From assembly GCA_002729725.1 (NCBI GenBank), contig PBYS01000116.1, positions 26,261 to 90,260 of the forward strand: a stretch of DNA of 64,000 bases, in the 5' to 3' direction. The translations under genes and the position numbers were made by a program. The stretch is from Puniceicoccaceae bacterium. Lineage in GTDB: Bacteria > Verrucomicrobiota > Verrucomicrobiia > Opitutales > Coraliomargaritaceae. Below are positions 1 through 9,269 of this stretch, one piece after another; the first letter of the stretch is position 1, and the number at the start of each line of letters is the position of its first letter. Under the pieces are notes generated by a model, which was not told the DNA's origin, searched no databases, and saw only the letters and a list, made by a program, of their open reading frames with translations.

Positions 1-432
1 AGGCTCAGACGAGTCACCATATAACAAAAACCAATTCTGTGTCTTCACGACATCCTCCTGCCTTAGCGGGTTTTGCCAGGCACTCTCCCCCGTCATAATA
101 CGATTGGCTAAAAAGTAGGCCATACGAGGCATATTGAGAACATTGTCAGTATTGCGCTCACGCTCGATTTCAGCCTGAACATTGGTCTGCTCCAAAGAAA
201 GCTCGCAATGACCTACCCGCGGAAATTCTGCTAGCAATTTCCCATCGTCCAACGGACGTATCAAGACAAAGCGCGTATCTGCCGGGATTACCCGACCTCC
301 ATTCTCAGGCGTGTAGTCCTCAATCAGCTTAGCGTAAAAAGGCAATGAGGCTTCCTCAGCCTCACTAAATATCGAGGCCGACAACACCTGAATACCCAAG
401 AAAAAACAGTACAAAACGATTGAATATTTCAT
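1..432 (-). CDS. Secreted protein of unknown function (C-terminus cut by window edge)
   Basis: An open frame read leftward from ATG at 432 runs off the left edge after 144 codons without a stop. The N-terminus MKYSIVLYCFFLGIQVLSAS looks like a Sec signal peptide with cleavage after Ala-Ser. The mature part is mixed polar sequence (EEASLPFYAKLIEDYTPENG...) with no motif I recognise. It lies downstream of, and on the same strand as, the phosphate-locus PEP-CTERM gene, but a strong terminator at 471-503 separates them, so it is probably its own transcription unit. Function unknown; the coding call rests on length, signal peptide and amino-acid composition. Confidence 0.7.
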   Translation of the reverse strand, partial: MKYSIVLYCFFLGIQVLSASIFSEAEEASLPFYAKLIEDYTPENGGRVIPADTRFVLIRPLDDGKLLAEFPRVGHCELSLEQTNVQAEIERERNTDNVLNMPRMAYFLANRIMTGESAWQNPLRQEDVVKTQNWFLLYGDSSEP

Positions 433-470
433 TCGATCAAAAAATTGGATGACGATGAAGCATGTTCACA

Positions 471-503
471 AAAAGGCACCCCCGATTAAAGAGGGTGCCT
501 TTG
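471..503 (-). terminator. Rho-independent terminator of the PEP-CTERM gene
   Basis: Read on the minus strand, AGGCACCC and its complement GGGTGCCT form a stem around a TTTAATC loop, followed by TTTTT. It sits 26 bases past the stop of the gene at 529-1149 and closes the leftward TonB-receptor/surface-protein/PEP-CTERM run. Confidence 0.85.
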
Positions 504-528
504 AAAATGAACTTAAACCGATTAAGGT

Positions 529-1149
529 CTACTTACGACGACGTGTTGCAGCAACACCAAGTGCGACAGCACCGAAGATCGCAGCGAAGGCCGAAGGCTC
601 AGGAACGACTCCAGTAATCGCGAAGTTATCGTATGAAGCACCTGCAGCCGGAGTGAAACTGTAGCTTGCAAGTTCTACACCATCGAGGTGACCGAGATCT
701 ACATTAATCACTGTGAATGTACCACCTTCAGTAGGAGCCATTGCGTATGTGAGAGTAAGCTGATTCCAACCTGTGCCGTCAAAATTCAAAGTGAATGTAT
801 CGTCACCACTAATAGATCCAAAGCCCTGCTCAGCAGCTATGTTGTCACTAAACTGATCATAACCAGTCGTCGCATCAATACCAGTTTCAAGGAATGCGAA
901 TGTATCGTTGACTGCGTCATCGTTATAGGCCGCGCTAATTCCGAATTCGGAAACGAAAACACCCATGGGAGGATTTGAAGGCGAGTGCGTCCACGATGCT
1001 TCTGCAGAGAATCTTTGTAACCCCCAATTAGCAGTCGCAGAAGTAGCTGCAGCATTGATACTATCAAAATCCCAACCAGCCACAAAAGACTGAGCATTCA
1101 GAGAGGCCCCCGTAGCGATTAGAGAAGCAATAAGAATATTCTTTTTCAT
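529..1149 (-). CDS. PEP-CTERM sorting-domain secreted protein
   Basis: 206 aa. Residues 1-19 (MKKNILIASLIATGASLNA) are a signal peptide. The C-terminus has the sorting signal seen in exosortase-dependent proteins: VPEP near residue 183, a hydrophobic segment (SAFAAIFGAVALGVAA) and a basic tail TRRRK. By family knowledge this anchors or exports the protein through the exosortase/EpsH system, with cleavage at the PEP motif. The middle is Ser/Thr/Ala-rich with no recognised domain. It starts 36 bases after the stop of the 494-aa surface protein, so the two are probably co-transcribed. That places a PEP-CTERM protein at the tail of the phosphate-locus outer-membrane operon. The link to phosphate is inferred from position only. 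Confidence 0.85.
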   Translation of the reverse strand: MKKNILIASLIATGASLNAQSFVAGWDFDSINAAATSATANWGLQRFSAEASWTHSPSNPPMGVFVSEFGISAAYNDDAVNDTFAFLETGIDATTGYDQFSDNIAAEQGFGSISGDDTFTLNFDGTGWNQLTLTYAMAPTEGGTFTVINVDLGHLDGVELASYSFTPAAGASYDNFAITGVVPEPSAFAAIFGAVALGVAATRRRK

Positions 1150-1185
1150 ATTATATAAGTTTAAATGTTAAAACTATGCCCCAAA

Positions 1186-2670
<1,485 letters not shown>

Positions 2671-2709
2671 TTATATTTACTATCTAAGTAGGAATTACTT
2701 TGTTTGTTT

Positions 2710-2732
2710 TGCCCCTGCTTCTTGCAGAGGCA
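2710..2732. other. Intergenic hairpin between TonB receptor and surface-protein genes
   Basis: TGCCCCTGC and GCAGAGGCA pair with one mismatch around a five-base loop. There is no U-run on the minus strand after the stem, so it is not a standard terminator. It could lower read-through or protect an mRNA end. Confidence 0.35.
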
Positions 2733-2785
2733 CCTAGTATCCCAGAAACAAATAACAAGCAGGTGCCAGTTTTGTGACGTACAGG

Positions 2786-5700
2786 TTAAAACTCTACAGT
2801 GCCACTAATCGAGTAGCTGATCCCAGCACGATAACTCTCGTACTCCTTCTCATACCCCTCTACATCGTAATACTTTTGGCGCACCGAGTCCGTTATATTT
2901 TTTGCCGAGAAAGAGATTTTATAACGATCGGCGAAACGCTTTGATATCGTTAAATCGACCGCATCGTAACTGGCCTCGTATATATCATAATTGGTAACCA
3001 ACGAAGTCGCCTTCAAAGTATCGCTCACCATATAATATATAAGTGACACACGCACGCCAGACTCTGGATTATCATAAGTCAGGTCGAAGTTCAACAAACT
3101 CTCCGGCTGTTCCGTAAGCGCACGCTCATCTGAAACAGGACGCCCAACCGCATTCTTCGATGCGATCTCGATCGGGAAGCGCTCCACAGTACCATCAATA
3201 TATGTAAAATTCCCTCCAACAGAAAGGTAGTCCAGGCCGGACCAAATAAAGCCCATGCTCTTACGCCCCTCCAACTCGACGCCGCGCAAGGTAGCCTCAT
3301 TGGGATTATTATACCAACTATACAAATCCGCATTCACACTCTCTGAACGTGTCATCACATTATAGTCATTGTAATCAAACGGATCAGGATTTGAGACAGT
3401 GGACTTAAATGTATCTGCTCCAATTCCATTCACTTTCTCAATGCGATCCTGCACAGTCTTCTGGAAGACTGTAACGCTAAATGAATCCCCCGCATCGTTC
3501 ATATAACTAAAACCAATATCTAAGCTCTCCACCTCCGACGGCTGCAGACTAGGATTACCGACGTCTACGTCACTTCCAGAGAAGGATGCGGTCGCATAAG
3601 GCGACACCTCGCGCGCAGAGGGCAAAGCGATCGTTTGCGAATATGCAAAACGAAGGTTAATCTGATCGTTAAGACTATAAATCAAACTCAAACCAGGATA
3701 CCAATCCTCCACTTCGTACCCACCCGAACTCGGACGCCCTGCCAATGGATTACTAGCCCCAGCCCCCTTCAACTTGGTGTCTCCATTCACTCTAACATCT
3801 GAGCTATTGCGCTCAAAACGATAGCCCCCGACAATTCGGAATTTCTCAAACAGCGTCTGATCCAACATAAAATATTGACCTGTTGACTCTGAATTCAGAT
3901 CCACATCAGCAGCCACTTCGTATCCGGAAGCTGCTAGCTCATCAAAAAACATAAACATCGGGTCACTAGGATCAGTGACTCCCGGCACTGTGGTATTAGA
4001 AGTATCAGACAAATCCACACCAAGGAATGATACGTATTCATCAAAGACACTTCGCTGCGCCTCCGTGTTCAAGTAACCTAGTTTCAATTGCGTCTGAAAC
4101 TCGCCCTCTAAATCACGCTTAAAAGTGATGTCGTATTTATCGCTCTCTTTTTCTTCTATAATCTCACGCCAACTAGCAAATTGTGCTCTGGAAACGCCTG
4201 CGGAATTAGCAGATGGCTGCAAAGTCCAATCACCACTATCTAAAAGAATCGCGCGCGTTTGAATAAAGCCAGGTTCATCTTGAGAAGCTCGATCTCGCCC
4301 GAGCCCCCACTCAAACTGAACTTCATCAAGCACCTTGCCGTCGAATTCAAAGGTATGATCCCCCAAAACCTGATCACTCACCAATCGACGCTCGGTGTAT
4401 CTCAGTGTCTCCTGACGCTCAGTATCTAAAAAATCTCCATCATTGGAGAAAGGATCATTCGTATAGCGCTGCCCCATGAGCGCCTCCACTTCATCTTCAC
4501 TCACACGCAAATCGAGACGATGCACACGAATTTTATGTGCTTCATCTAGCTCAAAGCCCACACCAAGCAACCACGACAAAGTCGAACTATAAGTACTCTC
4601 CTGCCATGTACCTTCTTGATAGCCAACCGCACGATCCGGGTCCAAAAAGACCTCAGGGCTTAATGTATCTGTGCCAGATAAGTCAGCCGCACTCCGAAAG
4701 TAGGTCCCGTCCTCAATCATACGAGCTTTACGACTATAATTCACGCCACCGATCACACCGAAGCGATAACGATCGGCCCACTCATAGCCGTGGCCACCAC
4801 TAAGCTTGAAGCCATAATCCATACCTGGTGTCGTCGTTTTCGCGTGATTATCACGCCCGAGCGCGTCTGTAATCGCATTGGCCTCTGCAATTGCAGCATC
4901 TTTTTCAGCTTGAGTAATGAAACCACCTGGCGGTGGCGTAGGCAAAGGCCAGACCGCCTTGTTTAAATCTTCAGGGAATGACCTCGCGACATCAGGAAGC
5001 GCACGATCTTCAGCCCCATTTGCCCATTGATCCTGACTGGTCACACGCCCTGAGGTTAAGAAATCATCATTGCCCGTTGCATTACTATGATAGCCCAAAC
5101 TGGTGGAGAAATTAGCAAAGAAACCATCGGGTAACTCTTTAATTTTCATATTAATACCACCAGTCGAAGTTGCAGGTTGATCTGGCGTAAAAGACTTGGT
5201 CACTTCAAGACCGTCAAACAGACCCGAGGGAAATAGGTCCAGCTGCACAGCTTGACGATCCGGATCGGGACTTGCAATAGGAAGGCCATTCAGAGTGGTA
5301 CTCACATAACGATCCCCGAGACCACGAATCACAGCATACTTTCCGCCAACAACGGATACACCCGAAACACGCTTAATCGCATCACCAATATCACTAGCCG
5401 CAAACTTCGAAAAATCCTCTGCGCTCATAACACTCAAAACAGATTCCGAATTCATGACCAAATCCAACTGCATCATTAGGTTGTTCGCCTCTTCGGCTGT
5501 CACAGTGAAATCCTGCAACTCATAGACATCATCTGACATCTCCGCAGGTCGTGGAGGCAAGGCGAAGGGGAACACACTCACTTCGCCGCCGGCAACGGTG
5601 TATTCGGTGACATTGGCTTCAATGTAGCCACTCTTGATAAAGCTAAGCGTATATAGGCCTGCAGTGGCGGGGCCCAGTGAGTAGCGACCGGTTTCATCCG

Positions 5701-6109
5701 TGACAGTTGCGATGTCGGTGCCTTCGATAATAATGGCCACACCTGAGACGGGTTGACCGCTCTCTTTATCGACCACTTGACCTGAAACCAGGCCCTCGTC
5801 GGCAGCCAAAGTGCCCTCGAACTCAGTGGCAGCATCGGTGGCCTCGACGACGGATTGCACCAAAAACTCATCTGCAGCCACACTCGGCTCTGCCGCGGAC
5901 TGCTCCGAACTTGCAGCGCTCTCATTGACTTCGGGCCGTCCACTGACTTGCAAGTCCTGCTCGCGTTGCTTAAGCTCTGCAGCCTTAATCGCGTCGATCT
6001 GCCCCTGATACTGGTCGGGCACGGTAATTTTAATCGCGTCCGCGGTATGCGCGACGACGACCAATGCGAGCGCAGAAGACAGCGCTTTGAAAGAATAGTG
6101 ACTGTTCAT
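2786..6109 (-). CDS. TonB-dependent receptor with carboxypeptidase-like regulatory domain
   Basis: About 1107 aa, large for the family. The frame is open from 6277, but I start at ATG 6109 because it gives a clean signal peptide (MNSHYSFKALSSALALVVVA-HTADA); the upstream stretch is Cys/Arg-rich and not signal-like. Domains: a Gln/Glu/Ala-rich linker to about 100; a carboxypeptidase D regulatory-like domain at about 106-183 (SGQVVDKESGQPVSGVAI...TDETGRYSLG); a plug at about 205-330 (DIGDAIKRVSGVSVVGGKY, VIRGLGDRYVSTTLNGLP); and a barrel ending in aromatic Phe (SISGTVEF). Such receptors import large substrates across the outer membrane using TonB-ExbBD energy. Neighbours are a phosphate porin and pst genes on one side and a surface protein and PEP-CTERM protein on the other, which suggests a phosphate-responsive receptor, perhaps for organophosphates. 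Substrate is inferred. Confidence 0.93.
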   Translation of the reverse strand: MNSHYSFKALSSALALVVVAHTADAIKITVPDQYQGQIDAIKAAELKQREQDLQVSGRPEVNESAASSEQSAAEPSVAADEFLVQSVVEATDAATEFEGTLAADEGLVSGQVVDKESGQPVSGVAIIIEGTDIATVTDETGRYSLGPATAGLYTLSFIKSGYIEANVTEYTVAGGEVSVFPFALPPRPAEMSDDVYELQDFTVTAEEANNLMMQLDLVMNSESVLSVMSAEDFSKFAASDIGDAIKRVSGVSVVGGKYAVIRGLGDRYVSTTLNGLPIASPDPDRQAVQLDLFPSGLFDGLEVTKSFTPDQPATSTGGINMKIKELPDGFFANFSTSLGYHSNATGNDDFLTSGRVTSQDQWANGAEDRALPDVARSFPEDLNKAVWPLPTPPPGGFITQAEKDAAIAEANAITDALGRDNHAKTTTPGMDYGFKLSGGHGYEWADRYRFGVIGGVNYSRKARMIEDGTYFRSAADLSGTDTLSPEVFLDPDRAVGYQEGTWQESTYSSTLSWLLGVGFELDEAHKIRVHRLDLRVSEDEVEALMGQRYTNDPFSNDGDFLDTERQETLRYTERRLVSDQVLGDHTFEFDGKVLDEVQFEWGLGRDRASQDEPGFIQTRAILLDSGDWTLQPSANSAGVSRAQFASWREIIEEKESDKYDITFKRDLEGEFQTQLKLGYLNTEAQRSVFDEYVSFLGVDLSDTSNTTVPGVTDPSDPMFMFFDELAASGYEVAADVDLNSESTGQYFMLDQTLFEKFRIVGGYRFERNSSDVRVNGDTKLKGAGASNPLAGRPSSGGYEVEDWYPGLSLIYSLNDQINLRFAYSQTIALPSAREVSPYATASFSGSDVDVGNPSLQPSEVESLDIGFSYMNDAGDSFSVTVFQKTVQDRIEKVNGIGADTFKSTVSNPDPFDYNDYNVMTRSESVNADLYSWYNNPNEATLRGVELEGRKSMGFIWSGLDYLSVGGNFTYIDGTVERFPIEIASKNAVGRPVSDERALTEQPESLLNFDLTYDNPESGVRVSLIYYMVSDTLKATSLVTNYDIYEASYDAVDLTISKRFADRYKISFSAKNITDSVRQKYYDVEGYEKEYESYRAGISYSISGTVEF

Positions 6110-6497
6110 AAGTACGGTAAAGTATCGGTTCAATTCACGTGCCTCCAAATAGGCGAAGTGACTTAAATCGCGCACCCTTTTGCGGCCATAGCTTCCGTTC
6201 TCAATCGCAAATAGCGCCTGCTTTACAAATATCACACGGCTGTAACTTTCGTAACAGCAGGGACACAATCCTGACACTAAAACGACGCTTTAGACACCGT
6301 ACAACCGCCTCGATGCATTCGTTCTGACTCATGACATAGCAGCACCGAATCAAGTAAGTTTCGCCATGAAACAAATCCGCAAGGACGCCCTCGACGGCCA
6401 GAGGAAACTTGGCGATTCAATCGTATTTCGCAAGGGCGCGGTGACGCGCAAGCACGCACACGACGAGATTCATTCACTGCACACTCATCGCCGATAC
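6110..6497. other. Receptor upstream region with weak Pho-box-like repeats at 6250-6278
   Basis: No credible gene lies between the receptor start and the porin terminator; the open frames across it are composition artefacts. At 6250-6278 the plus strand reads CGTAACA-N4-GGACACA-N4-TGACACT, with the same 11-bp period as the arrays before pstS and the porin. Read leftward the block reads GTGTCAG-N4-GTGTCCC-N4-GTTACGA. The orientation that matches best points away from the receptor, so assigning it as a PhoB site is uncertain. Confidence 0.35.
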
Positions 6498-6533
6498 AAA
6501 AAAGCCCGGAACACGCAGGACGCATTCCGGGCT
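6498..6533 (-). terminator. Rho-independent terminator of the porin gene
   Basis: On the minus strand AGCCCGGAAT and its near-perfect complement ATTCCGGGCT (GTTCCGGGCT) enclose GCGTCCTGC and are followed by TTTTTTGT. It lies about 30 bases past the porin stop and separates the porin from the TonB-receptor transcript. Confidence 0.85.
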
Positions 6534-6561
6534 CAAACAAACGATGTAAAAAAAACAGACT

Positions 6562-7761
6562 TTACCAGAGAACTTGCACGCGCGCACGGAAGCCATCGAC
6601 CTCATATTCGTCGCCATTCTCAGCTTCGCCCTCAGCGATCTCATAGCCGGTCATAAATGTGACTGCAGGACTATAGTAGTAGTTCATGCCAAAATAGAAC
6701 GAATCCAATTCGTTATCCCCCGCAAGCATAGTATCAATCGCACTGCCTGGCTCAGGCGCACGACGCAACAACTCGGGCACATCGATTACAAAGTCATCTG
6801 TTTCGATATGCGAATAGCGCACGACTGGCTCAAACTGACTGATACGATACGCAGCACGCAAAGCGTAGCCATCAACATCGCCAGCCCCATCCATATCTGC
6901 AGCAAAATACTCAGCGAGGAGGTCCAGGCCCTCCAGCTGGTAGTTCACATATCCAGTATATGCCGTCACATCCTGCCCTACGACGTCGTTATTCGACTGC
7001 TGCCCAGCATCCAAGCCTACAGTCAAACCATCGGCCTGCCACTGCACACGGCCAAAGAGGGCCAGATCATTACTCGCTTCCGACTTACCGAGCAAACGAG
7101 AGCCTTCCCCCTGCGCTCCATTCACCGCAGCGACTGCATAACTAAACCCAGCAGCCAAGTCTCCGCTGACATGAATCCCCGCGTGACGAGACGAAAAGTC
7201 GATATCATCTGCGAAAAAACGATTCACCGCAGAACGCTCAATTGTTTGCAGCTTAGACGAAGAAGAGGTTTCCTCAAAACCGAACGGAACCTTCTGATAG
7301 CCCAGTTGCACGTCAAAGGTATCACTAAACTCATAACCAAAGATAGCTTTATCAAAGCTGACGCCGTAATCGCCCTCATCCCCATCACGCGCGAAATCAA
7401 ACACCGACTCCGCATAGACACCATTATCGAGGCTCGCTTTCACACCTAGAAACAATCGGCGGAAGTAAAAATGATTGGTGGAAGCTTGATCGGCACCCGC
7501 ATACTCCGCCCCCAGCGAGTCGTATTGAAACTGCATACGTCCGTTAAAGCGGAGCTTTACAGTCTCCTTGCCCTTGGTAGAGATGCGAATCCCTTCGCTT
7601 TCTTCCTTTATTTCAGACGCGATTTCGGTCGCTTCGCTTTGAGTGAGAATCCCCTTCTCGACTAATTTGTCGAGCAGCGCGTCATTAGAACCCGCAAATG
7701 CCGACGCTCCAGCGAGCGCAGCGGTGAATACAGTGAATGATGTGAGTTTGTTAATTTTCAT
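6562..7761 (-). CDS. Phosphate-selective porin, OprO/OprP type
   Basis: 399 aa. Signal peptide MKINKLTSFTVFTAALAGASAFA. Next comes a short N-terminal helix typical of the family (NDALLDKLVEKGILTQSEATEIASEIKEE), then the barrel starting with 'VKLRFNGRMQFQYDSLGAEY' and 'FYFRRLFLGVKASLDNGVYAESVFDFA'. The protein ends in an aromatic Trp (RVQVLW), as expected for outer-membrane barrels. By family (phosphate-selective porin O and P) it forms an anion-selective channel that lets phosphate or polyphosphate reach the periplasm, where PstS binds it. It is transcribed divergently from pstS. A four-repeat Pho-box-like array at 7816-7855 lies 55-94 bases upstream of its start, so induction by phosphate starvation is likely. 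Confidence 0.93.
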   Translation of the reverse strand: MKINKLTSFTVFTAALAGASAFAGSNDALLDKLVEKGILTQSEATEIASEIKEESEGIRISTKGKETVKLRFNGRMQFQYDSLGAEYAGADQASTNHFYFRRLFLGVKASLDNGVYAESVFDFARDGDEGDYGVSFDKAIFGYEFSDTFDVQLGYQKVPFGFEETSSSSKLQTIERSAVNRFFADDIDFSSRHAGIHVSGDLAAGFSYAVAAVNGAQGEGSRLLGKSEASNDLALFGRVQWQADGLTVGLDAGQQSNNDVVGQDVTAYTGYVNYQLEGLDLLAEYFAADMDGAGDVDGYALRAAYRISQFEPVVRYSHIETDDFVIDVPELLRRAPEPGSAIDTMLAGDNELDSFYFGMNYYYSPAVTFMTGYEIAEGEAENGDEYEVDGFRARVQVLW

Positions 7762-7815
7762 TGCTTATAGCGTTAGAGTAAGTTGCGAGGCAACGTAACA
7801 AAACTACCCACCAAT

Positions 7816-7855
7816 TGTTCCAGAATCGTGGCAACAATGTTACAGCGATGTGAAA
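7816..7855 (-). promoter_or_regulatory. Four-repeat PhoB-box array of the porin
   Basis: Read leftward: TTTCACA-N4-TGTAACA-N4-TGCCACG-N4-TGGAACA, four 7-bp units with exact 11-bp period. Three units match the array before pstS almost letter for letter. Known PhoB boxes are 7-bp direct repeats separated by 4 bp and replace the -35. A weak -10 (TAGTTT, 7806-7801) follows after 9 bases. Confidence 0.75.
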
Positions 7856-7860
7856 TGTTA

Positions 7861-7890
7861 CACTTAAGCGATGTTTATTACGCTTAAGTG
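7861..7890. promoter_or_regulatory. Perfect 10-bp inverted repeat upstream of the porin Pho boxes
   Basis: CACTTAAGCG and CGCTTAAGTG are exact reverse complements separated by 10 bases (ATGTTTATTA). It starts five bases beyond the porin's Pho-box array and is not followed by a T-run. A dimeric-regulator operator fits better than a terminator. The binding protein is unknown. The rest of the porin-pstS gap (7891-8080) shows nothing I can name. Confidence 0.5.
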
Positions 7891-8080
7891 TCGAAAATGA
7901 AACAGGAATGCGACTTCGTCACGACCAGGTAAACTTCAACGCACGCACCAGCCTCACCTGCGCCACCAGATTAGACCATAGTAACGGCCAAAACAAGCCC
8001 TCACCCCGCACAAATGCTAGGTTTTCCCATTTTTAACATAAGCAAAAACCTGCGCCCACTATTTCACAAATAGTCACTTT

Positions 8081-8135
8081 CTTAACGCAGCTGTAACAAT
8101 TGTGCCACATTACCGAAACAATGCGCGTGTATAAA
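8081..8135 (+). promoter_or_regulatory. pstS promoter: four PhoB-type repeats and -10
   Basis: CTTAACG (8081), TGTAACA (8092), TGCCACA (8103) and CGAAACA (8114) recur with exact 11-bp period. Nine bases after the last unit comes TATAAA (8130-8135), matching the arrangement of E. coli pho promoters, where PhoB boxes substitute for the -35 about 10 bp before the -10. The pstS ATG follows 66 bases later. No strong Shine-Dalgarno is visible before it. Confidence 0.8.
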
Positions 8136-8201
8136 ATAGAGCATAGTTTGTGAGAATAATCACTCACGGGCTTATTTAAATACAACAAACTGTAACACAT
8201 T

Positions 8202-9155
8202 ATGAAAACAAAATCCATTCTTCGCGGTCTCACCGCAGCTGCCTGCCTGAGCTTTGCCGGCCAAACCAGCGCCCTGGCCAATGTCGACCCCAACTTGCCA
8301 GTTTATGAGCCCGTATCCGGCGTCTCCGGCAACCTGAACTCCATTGGTTCCGACACTTTAAACAACTTGATGACACTCTGGGCCGAAGGCTTCGAAGCGA
8401 TCTACCCCAATGTGAACATCCAAATCGAGGGCAAAGGCTCCTCCACTGCACCGCCCGCACTGATCGAAGGCACCGCACAAATCGGCCCCATGAGCCGCGA
8501 AATGAAGGGTTCTGAAATGGATGCCTTCGAAGCACGCTATGGTTACAAGCCGACTGCTGTCGGCACTTCCATCGACGCCCTGGCTGTTTTTGTCAATAAA
8601 GACAACCCTCTGGAAAGCATCAGCTCCGAGCAAATCGATTCGGTCTTTTCCAGCACTTACCGCAAGGGAGGCACACCGATCACTGAGTGGAGCCAACTTG
8701 GACTCGAAGGCAGCCTCGGCGGCCGCGCACTCAGCCTCTATGGTCGCAACAGCGCCTCCGGCACCTATGGCTTCTTTAAGAAAGTCGCTCTTGCTGGCGG
8801 TGACTTTTCCTCCAGCGTGAAGGAGCAGCCCGGTTCGTCTTCCGTGGTGCAAGGCATCGGTTCTGACCTTGCTGGTATCGGCTACTCCGGCATCGGCTAC
8901 ACCACATCCGGGGTCAAAGCGATCCAGATCGATGGCGTTGAGCCCACCGCAGAAAATTGCCTCGACGGCAGCTACCCACTCGCTCGTCAACTCTTCGTCT
9001 ACGTGAACCGCGACCCACGTGAGTCCATGGACAAGCTAACTTACGAATTCCTGCGCTTCGTGCTCTCCAAGCAAGGCCAGGAAGTCGTCGAAAAAGACGG
9101 CTACTATCCGCTGCCAGCTCCGATCGCCGAGCAGATCCTAAACAGTATTAAATAA
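8202..9155 (+). CDS. pstS: Phosphate ABC transporter substrate-binding protein PstS
   Basis: 317 aa, usual length. Signal peptide MKTKSILRGLTAAACLSFAGQTSALA. Phosphate-pocket motifs of the family are present: 'IGSDTLNNLM', 'EGKGSSTAPPAL', 'IGPMSREMK' and 'GRNSASGTYGFFK', followed by a C-terminal 'LRFVLSKQGQEVVEKDGYYPLP'. PstS binds inorganic phosphate in the periplasm and hands it to PstCA in the inner membrane. It is the first gene of the pst cluster, driven by a Pho-box promoter. A strong terminator at 9174-9206 stands between it and pstC, which would give PstS in excess over the membrane subunits. Confidence 0.97.
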   Translation: MKTKSILRGLTAAACLSFAGQTSALANVDPNLPVYEPVSGVSGNLNSIGSDTLNNLMTLWAEGFEAIYPNVNIQIEGKGSSTAPPALIEGTAQIGPMSREMKGSEMDAFEARYGYKPTAVGTSIDALAVFVNKDNPLESISSEQIDSVFSSTYRKGGTPITEWSQLGLEGSLGGRALSLYGRNSASGTYGFFKKVALAGGDFSSSVKEQPGSSSVVQGIGSDLAGIGYSGIGYTTSGVKAIQIDGVEPTAENCLDGSYPLARQLFVYVNRDPRESMDKLTYEFLRFVLSKQGQEVVEKDGYYPLPAPIAEQILNSIK

Positions 9156-9173
9156 GCGTCACACAATCTTTAC

Positions 9174-9206
9174 GTGGGTGGAGACCTCTCCACCCACTTT
9201 TTTTTT
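9174..9206 (+). terminator. Strong rho-independent terminator after pstS
   Basis: GTGGGTGGAGA and TCTCCACCCAC form a perfect 11-bp stem with a CC loop, followed by nine T. It lies 19 bases past pstS and 64 before pstC, so it probably acts as an intra-operon attenuator of pstCAB-phoU. Confidence 0.93.
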
Positions 9207-9269
9207 GCTTTATACAGACAATACCGCTTTTTAGCGGATTCTAGCCTTCAATGATCGACTAATACTGTA

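Noticed and set aside
2710..2732. Rho-independent terminator of the TonB receptor
   Set aside because: The stem is followed by an A-rich, not T-rich, stretch on the minus strand, so it was kept only as a hairpin.
6109..6277. N-terminal extension of the TonB receptor frame
   Set aside because: The 56 extra residues are Cys/Arg-rich, precede a good signal peptide and cover the upstream regulatory region, so translation from 6277 is unlikely.
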